NCBI GenBank assembly: GCA_031368515.1
Contig: JANMNW010000297.1
Coordinates: forward strand, 1 to 5,583
DNA length: 5,583 nt
Source of the DNA: CANJQH01 sp031368515
Lineage (GTDB): Bacteria > Chloroflexota > Anaerolineae > J036 > Brachytrichaceae
Reading direction: 5' to 3'
Every line of letters starts with the position of its first letter. Position 1 is the first letter of the stretch. The position numbers were made by a program, and so were the translations under genes. Positions 1 through 4,631 of the stretch are shown here, in pieces. The notes beneath the pieces were generated by a model. It did no database searches. It was not told the DNA's origin and saw only the letters and a list, made by a program, of their open reading frames with translations.

Positions 1-27
1 CCCATGCCCCCATTTTCGCTCCCCTTT
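1..27 (-). promoter_or_regulatory. Possible ribosome binding site and start of a leftward gene running off the window
   Basis: Read on the minus strand, a purine-rich AAAGGGGAG (27 to 19) stands 5 nt before an ATG (13 to 11). This is good Shine-Dalgarno geometry, better than that of most other genes here. Only four codons (Met-Gly-Ala-Trp) remain inside the window, so no product can be named. A leftward terminator lies directly upstream, so the arrangement could be an attenuated leader. It could also be chance purine richness. Confidence 0.25.
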
Positions 28-29
28 AG

Positions 30-55
30 AAAAATGCACCCCGCTGCGGGGTGCA
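30..55 (-). terminator. Intrinsic terminator reading leftward
   Basis: Positions 35-55 form a perfect hairpin: a 9-bp stem (TGCACCCCG with CGGGGTGCA) closed by a 3-nt loop. On the minus strand it is followed at once by five T (complement of A30-34) and then CTAAA, the standard rho-independent layout. On the plus strand no T run follows, so it is directional to the left. No leftward gene ends just before it. The nearest is the acylphosphatase ending at 729, with the oppositely oriented M23 gene in between. It may stop antisense transcription through the M23 gene, or act as an attenuator for a gene starting left of position 14. Confidence 0.65.
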
Positions 56-69
56 GGCGGCATGATAGG

Positions 70-75
70 TATAAT
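70..75 (+). promoter_or_regulatory. Candidate -10 box of the M23 peptidase gene
   Basis: A perfect TATAAT lies 69 nt upstream of the chosen ATG at 145, in an AT-rich patch of an otherwise GC-rich region. No convincing -35 hexamer sits 16-18 bp upstream, because that space is taken by the terminator hairpin, and there is no TGn extension. It would give a transcript with a leader of about 60 nt. No Shine-Dalgarno sequence is evident before the ATG. Confidence 0.4.
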
Positions 76-144
76 TGCGTAGCTGGTTGCCTCTGTTCAT
101 CGTTGCTTCACATTAGCTTAGCTGCTTTGACCGGCGCTATATCC

Positions 145-723
145 ATGAGCCGGTCTTGTTTTCGCTTCCGCTTCTTGCTGGTTTTCTGTGCATCAGCGTT
201 GGCGTTGTCGCTCAATTCGCCGCGCCGGGCCAGTGCCGTGAATGTGCCCGATTGGTCTGTTGACGGCTCTGGCGTGGAGCCTGGCCGTGACGCGCTTACC
301 GCGTCAACCGACCCTTCGGTCGCAGTCGCCGCAATTGAGCCGCACGACCGCCCGGCATGGCTGCTGGCGCCGGCCAGCGGCCAGATCTCGCGGGGCTTCC
401 TCGGCGATCACCAAGGCGTTGATATTGCGCTGCCGATGAATTCGGCCGTGCGCGCGGCCGCTGACGGTGATGTGATTCACGCGGATTGGGACAACGATGG
501 CTATGGCTACATGGTGTGGGTCGATCACGGCGACGGATTGCGCACGCTCTACGCTCATCTGAATCGCATCGTGGTCAAGCGTGGCCAGCGCATTGTGCGC
601 GGGCAACTTTTGGGGCTGTCCGGCAACACCGGCTGGTCGCTCGGCCCGCATTTGCACTTCGAAATCAGCGTGCGCGGCCGCAAGCAGAACCCGGCGCTCT
701 TCTTGGCGGAATTGTCGCCGTAG
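145..723 (+). CDS. Secreted M23 family (LytM-type) zinc metallopeptidase
   Basis: This is a 192-residue peptidoglycan endopeptidase candidate. The start at 145 gives a clean signal peptide: basic MSRSCFRFRF, a hydrophobic stretch (about 11-22) and an Ala-Ser-Ala cleavage-like site near 29-31. The frame stays open upstream to position 4, but that extension would bury the signal. There is no lipobox, so the product is probably exported and free, not a lipoprotein. A low-complexity linker (32-75) leads to the M23 domain (about 76-186). All expected catalytic residues are present: HQGVD gives H89 and D93, YAHL gives H138, and GPHLHFEI gives H169 and H171. Members of this family cleave peptide cross-links in the wall. 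Some relatives with lost residues only activate amidases, but this copy looks active. No LysM or coiled-coil domain is present, so wall targeting is not evident. It converges with the acylphosphatase gene, with 5 nt between stops. Confidence 0.93.
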   Translation: MSRSCFRFRFLLVFCASALALSLNSPRRASAVNVPDWSVDGSGVEPGRDALTASTDPSVAVAAIEPHDRPAWLLAPASGQISRGFLGDHQGVDIALPMNSAVRAAADGDVIHADWDNDGYGYMVWVDHGDGLRTLYAHLNRIVVKRGQRIVRGQLLGLSGNTGWSLGPHLHFEISVRGRKQNPALFLAELSP

Positions 724-728
724 CCGGC

Positions 729-1013
729 TTAAAGATGTCGCACGTCAAACTCTTGGAATTCGCCGAGCGCATTTTGCCATTCGACATCGACACCGCGCAC
801 CAAAGCGCCGGGCGGCCCGATCTGAACATACGCGAGCAGCGTCTCCAGCGTCGCACGCGGCCCTTCAGCGACGACGTCCACGCCGCCGTCCGGGCGGTTG
901 GCCACCCGGCCGCTCAGATTCAGCCCGCGCGCTTTGCGCAGCACGGAATAGCGAAATCCCACGCCTTGCACGCGTCCGCGCACGGTCACGCTCAATCGCT
1001 CCGCGTTGTTCAT
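729..1013 (-). CDS. acyP: Acylphosphatase
   Basis: The product is 94 residues, the usual family length. Acylphosphatases are small cytoplasmic alpha/beta enzymes that hydrolyse acyl phosphates such as acetyl phosphate, carbamoyl phosphate and 1,3-bisphosphoglycerate. Signature 1 is intact as GRVQGVGFRY (13-22), with the phosphate-binding loop and catalytic Arg21. Signature 2 reads GRVANRPDGGVDVVAEG (35-51), with catalytic Asn39. The residue after its first Gly is Arg where Phe, Tyr or Trp is usual, a mild deviation. The ATG overlaps the stop of the upstream cysteine hydrolase gene by 4 nt (ATGA), and no strong Shine-Dalgarno sequence is seen, so translation is probably coupled. The metabolic link between the two enzymes is not evident from sequence. 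Confidence 0.95.
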   Translation of the reverse strand: MNNAERLSVTVRGRVQGVGFRYSVLRKARGLNLSGRVANRPDGGVDVVAEGPRATLETLLAYVQIGPPGALVRGVDVEWQNALGEFQEFDVRHL

Positions 1014-1714
1014 CGCAAGCGGCCCACTACTTCCACGCCATTGCTGGCCATGTTGTGAAGAAAAACGGCGTGCAACAGATCGCCATCATGCGCGGGTATG
1101 CCCAGCTTGCGCGCCACCGCCACCGGCGTGTCATAGGTTTGCACGCAGTTGGCCGGCACGATGACGCGCGCCTGCGTGAGCTGGTGTGCGTTGGCGCGCA
1201 GCCGCAAGTGCATCGCCAGCTGATAGGTGCACAAATCGGTGCAGTCGCCCACGACGACAAATGTGTGAACGGCAGCGTGCTGCTTCAGCCAGCGGTCAAG
1301 CCCGGTGTTAAGCGACGATGAGATCGAGTTTTTTGGAAAGCGCACAAAGTCCTTGGCAAACGGCAATGCGAGCAGCTCCGGCGCAGTCTCGCTTTCGGCG
1401 GTGCCCCGCACACAGTGCGGCGGGTAGGCGCCGAACTCGACGGCATCGGGCGCATGCGTGTCCTGGGTCAGGATGAAATTGCGCACGCCGTGCTTGTGTG
1501 CGGCATTAAACAGCGCCACGATGGGTTTGACGATGCCCTGCACGCGCGGGCTGGCCAGCGGGCCGACTGTGCAGAAGCCATTGATGATGTCGACGCTCAA
1601 CACCGCGCTTTGCGCGGGATCGGGCAGCGCCTTCTTGATGCCGACCGCCGGCAACGCGGCAAGCCACTGGTCGAGGTAATTGACAAAAGGTCGAGAGCGT
1701 TGGGCGAGCGTCAT
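1010..1714 (-). CDS. Isochorismatase-like cysteine hydrolase, probably nicotinamidase
   Basis: The product is a 234-residue cytoplasmic hydrolase. The Asp-Lys-Cys triad of the superfamily is visible: Asp42 in VLSVDIINGF, Lys128 in RFPKNSIS, and Cys162 in GDCTDLCTYQLA. Metal ligands of the nicotinamidase branch also appear. QDTH gives Asp85 and His87, and PPHC gives His100, matching the D-x-H...H set of PncA proteins. The TQDTH...YPPHCVRGTAESE block is typical of nicotinamidases, which convert nicotinamide to nicotinate and ammonia for NAD salvage. An N-terminal stretch of about 37 residues precedes the first core strand, slightly long but common in the family. The ATG at 1714 is supported by a TACAAT box 6 nt upstream, which suggests a leaderless message. 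Another amidase substrate cannot be excluded. It overlaps the acylphosphatase start by 4 nt. Confidence 0.85.
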   Translation of the reverse strand: MTLAQRSRPFVNYLDQWLAALPAVGIKKALPDPAQSAVLSVDIINGFCTVGPLASPRVQGIVKPIVALFNAAHKHGVRNFILTQDTHAPDAVEFGAYPPHCVRGTAESETAPELLALPFAKDFVRFPKNSISSSLNTGLDRWLKQHAAVHTFVVVGDCTDLCTYQLAMHLRLRANAHQLTQARVIVPANCVQTYDTPVAVARKLGIPAHDGDLLHAVFLHNMASNGVEVVGRLR

Positions 1715-1720
1715 GACGCG

Positions 1721-1726
1721 ATTGTA
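1721..1726 (-). promoter_or_regulatory. TACAAT -10 box of the hydrolase-acylphosphatase unit
   Basis: On the minus strand TACAAT ends 6 nt before the ATG at 1714, within the 33-bp gap after the vWA gene. At this spacing transcription would begin at or next to the start codon, giving a leaderless mRNA. There is no Shine-Dalgarno sequence before the ATG and no TTGACA-like -35. The same hexamer stands 7 nt before the DUF58 start, which strengthens the call. Confidence 0.5.
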
Positions 1727-1747
1727 AGGCGGTCGGCTGTCGATTGC

Positions 1748-3574
1748 CTATCGCCGCCGCAACGTGGGCACGCCGCGCTGATACACCCACCATTCGGCGA
1801 TCAACAGCAGCAGCGCCAACGCCGCCAGCCAGTTCCAGAATTCGCGCTGCGACATGCCGGGCGCGGCGGCGGCATTTGAGCCGTCCTGCGTTCCAATCGC
1901 CAGTTCGCCGGCGGGACGAATCGCGCTTTCCGACGGATTGAGAAAATTGACGGCAAATGCGCCGTTTAGCGCGCCGCTTTGCTGATCGGTTTGAAAGCGA
2001 TAGACGCCGGGTTGCAGCGTCTGGTTAAATCCGCGCCTGTCAACCGTAACCTGCGCGCCATCCGGCCGGATGACGATGGCATTTTCCGGCAACGGCACCA
2101 CATCACCCGGCCGCACGCTGGCCGGCGCATTGACGCCCTGGGCCGGCGCCAGCCAATCGACGCTGTTGGCCACCAAAATCGGGAACGCGATTTGCAAAGG
2201 CAGATCGCTGCGACGCAGCTCAAACGGGATCAACACCATGCGCTGCCGCTTGTCGTCCGAATTGTTCTCGCCCGCATACAGCAGCGGTCCGCCCTGGCTC
2301 TCCACAAGCGGCCGCAGCCATGCCGGCGGGTTGAGGCGCTGAGCCAGTTGCACGTTGACGCCGCGCCAGTCAACCTGTTCGGTGACCGGATGAGCTTCGG
2401 TTCGGACAAACTGTGTGTCGCTAAATGCGCCGCTGGTGGAGAACACCGGCGATGCGCCGATCAACAGCACGTTGGCGCGCGCAGGCAGGGTCATCGAAAG
2501 GCGGTCAAGCACATACAGGTCATAGGCCGGCGCGTCGACGGGAACGCTCACCGCGCGTGTCACGCGCAGCCCGGGCAGCGTGGACAACGCTTGCTCCAAA
2601 AAGCGATTGCCGTTGGTCAGCAGCAACGCCTTGCGCGTGGCGTTGGTTTTATTGACGGCATAGGCCGTGTCATCGGCTTCCAGGCGATTATTGACCGCCT
2701 GGTCGATGTGCGCCTCAAGCGCGCCGCTGTTCGGATTGAGACCGTTTATGGTGAACTCGGTTGACTCGCCGGCCGGCACCGTGAATGTGCGCGCATCGAC
2801 CAGCGAGCCATCGGCCTTGAGCGACACCAGGATGCGCTCCTCTGCCGCACCCAGGTTGTTGATGCGCATAAAGGCGGACAAGCCGCGCAGGGATCGCCGA
2901 AGCGTCAGGTTGGCTATGGCGACGTTGTCGCCGCTGCTGCCGACCGGCACAAAGCGCGCGCGGCCTTGAATCAGTTTTAAGTCGTCGGCGTTGGCGCCGT
3001 CGCTGATGACCACCGTGTTGGCGTCGGCTGCGCCAGCGTTGGTGGCGGCGGCCAGCGCGATGGCCGCGCTCCAATTGGCCGGGCTGAGCGATGGCTGCGA
3101 CTGCGCCAGCGCCTCGCGCAGCTGCGCTTTGTCCGAGGTCAGCGAACTCAGCGCGCGCGGCGCGCCGTCGACCAGGATCAGGATCATCTGGTCGGTGGCT
3201 CCCAGTTGATCGATCAGCTCGCGCGTTCTCTCGCGAGCCTGTTCAAAGCGGCTGGGTGCGATATCCGTCGCGCGCATCGAAGCTGATGCGTCGATCAACA
3301 CCGCCACGCGCCCGCTGATCGTGCTGGGCACATTGATATAGGGCCGGAGCAGCGCAAACACAAGAAACAACAGCGTAAGCAGCTGCATGAACAGCAGCAG
3401 ATTCTTGCGCAGCTTTTGCCAGAGCGTGTTCGCCTCTCGGTCGAGCGTAACCTGCCGCCATAGCAGCGTGCTGCTGATCGATTGCTCGCGCCGCTGCAAT
3501 CGCAGCAGATACAGCAGGATGATCGGCACGGCCAGCAGCGCAAATGCCAGCGCGAGCGGGTTGAGCAGATTCAA
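1748..3574 (-). CDS. BatA-like membrane protein with von Willebrand factor A domain
   Basis: The product is 608 residues from a TTG start at 3574. The frame is open up to 3694, but only the TTG start begins exactly at the BatA N-terminal motif (MNLLNPLALAFALLAVPIILLY). That start also overlaps the preceding stop as TTGA and has AAGGAAGG upstream. Order: membrane segment 1 (7-24), a short basic segment, membrane segment 2 (about 59-78), then a vWA domain from 88. The vWA metal site DASAS is intact (Asp95, Ser97, Ser99), with Thr146 and SDG (191-193) as further likely metal-site elements. A long beta-rich region follows, including FELRRSDLPLQIAF (from about 451), typical of this family, and a last membrane segment lies near 579-598 before a basic tail. 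The vWA and middle region probably face outside. Exact function is unknown; relatives are linked to envelope stress, aerotolerance and MoxR chaperone modules. Confidence 0.85.
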   Translation of the reverse strand: MNLLNPLALAFALLAVPIILLYLLRLQRREQSISSTLLWRQVTLDREANTLWQKLRKNLLLFMQLLTLLFLVFALLRPYINVPSTISGRVAVLIDASASMRATDIAPSRFEQARERTRELIDQLGATDQMILILVDGAPRALSSLTSDKAQLREALAQSQPSLSPANWSAAIALAAATNAGAADANTVVISDGANADDLKLIQGRARFVPVGSSGDNVAIANLTLRRSLRGLSAFMRINNLGAAEERILVSLKADGSLVDARTFTVPAGESTEFTINGLNPNSGALEAHIDQAVNNRLEADDTAYAVNKTNATRKALLLTNGNRFLEQALSTLPGLRVTRAVSVPVDAPAYDLYVLDRLSMTLPARANVLLIGASPVFSTSGAFSDTQFVRTEAHPVTEQVDWRGVNVQLAQRLNPPAWLRPLVESQGGPLLYAGENNSDDKRQRMVLIPFELRRSDLPLQIAFPILVANSVDWLAPAQGVNAPASVRPGDVVPLPENAIVIRPDGAQVTVDRRGFNQTLQPGVYRFQTDQQSGALNGAFAVNFLNPSESAIRPAGELAIGTQDGSNAAAAPGMSQREFWNWLAALALLLLIAEWWVYQRGVPTLRRR

Positions 3575-4452
3575 AACAGCCAGCCTTCCTTGCGCAGATC
3601 GCGCACGAGGATCTGTTCGACCGGTTGCGAGGTGTCCGTCAGATAGTAACGGCCACCGCGTTTGCGGCACAGCGAGGCGATCTCGGCGCTCCAATCGGCC
3701 AAACGCTGCCGGTATTGCGACAACACAATGTCGTCCATGCTTAAATCCTGGACGGCGCTGGTTTCAACATCCTTGAGCCGCAAATCGCCGCTCAGCTGCG
3801 GATCCAGCTCTTCCGGGCAAAGCGTGTGCAGCACGCTGACGTCAAGGCGGGCGGCGCCCAGCGCGGCCAACCCTTCGGCGGCGCCGGCTTCGTCCAGCAA
3901 ATCCGACGCCAGGATGCACAACCCCGGCCGGGCGCGCTGCGCATAGGCCTTCAGCCAGCCGTTTAGCGACAGGCGGTTATTGGGCGCCGACTGTTTGACG
4001 CGCTCGACAAACGCGATCAGCTCCGCAAACGTGACGATGCCGCGCTTTGGGCCAAACTGTTGGCCGGTGCTGGTGTGCACTGTGACTTTGTCGCCGGAAG
4101 CCAGCGCCACATATCCGAGTGCCCCGATCAGATCGGCCGCGCGCTCAAATTTCTCGGCGCGGGTGGCGTCTTCGGGCTTCCAGAACATCGACGCGCTTTG
4201 ATCCAGCAGCAAATGCACCGAAAGGTCTTCCTCGTCCTCGTAGAGCTTGATGACCGGCCGCTCAAGGCGCGCATATACGTTCCAATCCACCCGGCGCGGA
4301 TCGTCGCCCGGAGTGTAGTTGCGATAGTCGGCGAATTCGACCGAGCGTCCGCGCTTGACGCTGCGGCGTTCGCCCGTGGTGGTGCCGCGATGTCGGCGCG
4401 GCGAACTGAGCGCAAGCGTGCGCAGCTGACCCAAAAACGCCTCGGTGAGCAT
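3571..4452 (-). CDS. DUF58 family protein (vWA-like), partner of the downstream BatA-like protein
   Basis: The product is 293 residues, normal for DUF58. The frame is open to 4791, but that would overlap the divergent helicase gene and adds unrelated low-quality sequence. The ATG at 4452 starts at MLTEAFLGQL, as in relatives, and has a TACAAT box 7 nt upstream. The hallmark DUF58 block is clear at 28-71: ERRS, RGRSVEFADYRNYTPGDD, then RRVDWNVYARL. It is followed by a metal-site motif DQSAS (Asp84, Ser86, Ser88) and a vWA-like fold. No signal peptide or membrane segment is seen, so it is cytoplasmic. It overlaps the BatA-like gene by 4 nt (TTGA), so the two are almost certainly co-translated. 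DUF58 proteins usually work with a MoxR AAA+ ATPase and membrane vWA proteins. The ATPase gene is not adjacent here, since the upstream neighbour is the divergent helicase. Confidence 0.92.
   Translation of the reverse strand: MLTEAFLGQLRTLALSSPRRHRGTTTGERRSVKRGRSVEFADYRNYTPGDDPRRVDWNVYARLERPVIKLYEDEEDLSVHLLLDQSASMFWKPEDATRAEKFERAADLIGALGYVALASGDKVTVHTSTGQQFGPKRGIVTFAELIAFVERVKQSAPNNRLSLNGWLKAYAQRARPGLCILASDLLDEAGAAEGLAALGAARLDVSVLHTLCPEELDPQLSGDLRLKDVETSAVQDLSMDDIVLSQYRQRLADWSAEIASLCRKRGGRYYLTDTSQPVEQILVRDLRKEGWLF
3584..3591 (-). promoter_or_regulatory. Ribosome binding site deciding the TTG start of the BatA-like gene
   Basis: AAGGAAGG on the minus strand lies 9 nt before the TTG at 3574, inside the end of the DUF58 gene. 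It is the strongest Shine-Dalgarno-like sequence among the internal genes. Together with the TTGA stop/start overlap it favours this start over upstream in-frame codons. Confidence 0.6.
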
Positions 4453-4459
4453 AACCAGG

Positions 4460-4465
4460 ATTGTA
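4460..4465 (-). promoter_or_regulatory. TACAAT -10 box of the DUF58-BatA unit
   Basis: On the minus strand TACAAT ends 7 nt before the ATG at 4452, with CCTGGTT between and no Shine-Dalgarno sequence. Transcription would start at or beside the ATG, giving a leaderless mRNA. No TTGACA-like -35 is seen at the expected place, where the sequence is CGCGTC. An activator site further upstream could compensate. Confidence 0.5.
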
Positions 4466-4536
4466 GGCCGCGGCCGCCTCGCGACGCGCACTATGATAAT
4501 TTCCTTACGGCCTGCCGCAAGGCTCTTACCGCGCCA

Positions 4537-4552
4537 TGTGAAAAGATTCACA
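4537..4552. promoter_or_regulatory. CRP/FNR-family-like operator dyad
   Basis: TGTGAAAAGATTCACA is a perfect inverted repeat with 6-nt arms and a 4-nt centre. It matches the TGTGA-N6-TCACA core of CRP-type sites exactly. It sits mid-way in the 179-bp divergent region between the DUF58 and helicase genes. Its centre is about 92 bp upstream of the presumed DUF58 start point and about 82 bp upstream of the presumed helicase start point. Both distances are compatible with upstream activation, but the start points are inferred. The regulator is not in the window. Confidence 0.5.
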
Positions 4553-4590
4553 GACTGGCAATCTCGGCACAAATACGCAGCGCTGTACCC

Positions 4591-4620
4591 TTGCAAAGCC
4601 CGCCCTGGCTGTGCTTTAAT
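4591..4620 (+). promoter_or_regulatory. Candidate promoter of the XPB helicase gene
   Basis: TTGCAA (4591-4596) and TTTAAT (4615-4620) are separated by 18 bp, and a TG at 4612-4613 gives an extended -10 (TGC-TTTAAT). The expected start point is about 4627, leaving a leader of only about 5 nt before the ATG at 4632 and no room for a Shine-Dalgarno site. Confidence 0.5.
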
Positions 4621-4631
4621 ACTCAGTTTGA

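Noticed and set aside
486..1321. Rightward open frames across the acylphosphatase and hydrolase genes
   Set aside because: They are shadows. The minus-strand genes there have complete catalytic signatures, while these frames show only Arg/Ala-rich sequence.
1979..2764. Long rightward open frame opposite the BatA-like gene
   Set aside because: It is the antisense shadow of a well-supported vWA gene. Its product is rich in Arg, His and Gln with no recognisable domain, as expected from GC-rich reverse frames.
4466..4477. GGCCGCGGCC palindrome upstream of the DUF58 gene as a terminator or operator
   Set aside because: There is no T run on either strand and no loop for a stable terminator. It is a short GC palindrome next to one of the five GCGGCCGC copies.
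4492..4500. TATGATAAT as a further rightward promoter
   Set aside because: It is -10-like but has no -35 partner, and the better-formed promoter at 4591-4620 lies much closer to the helicase start.
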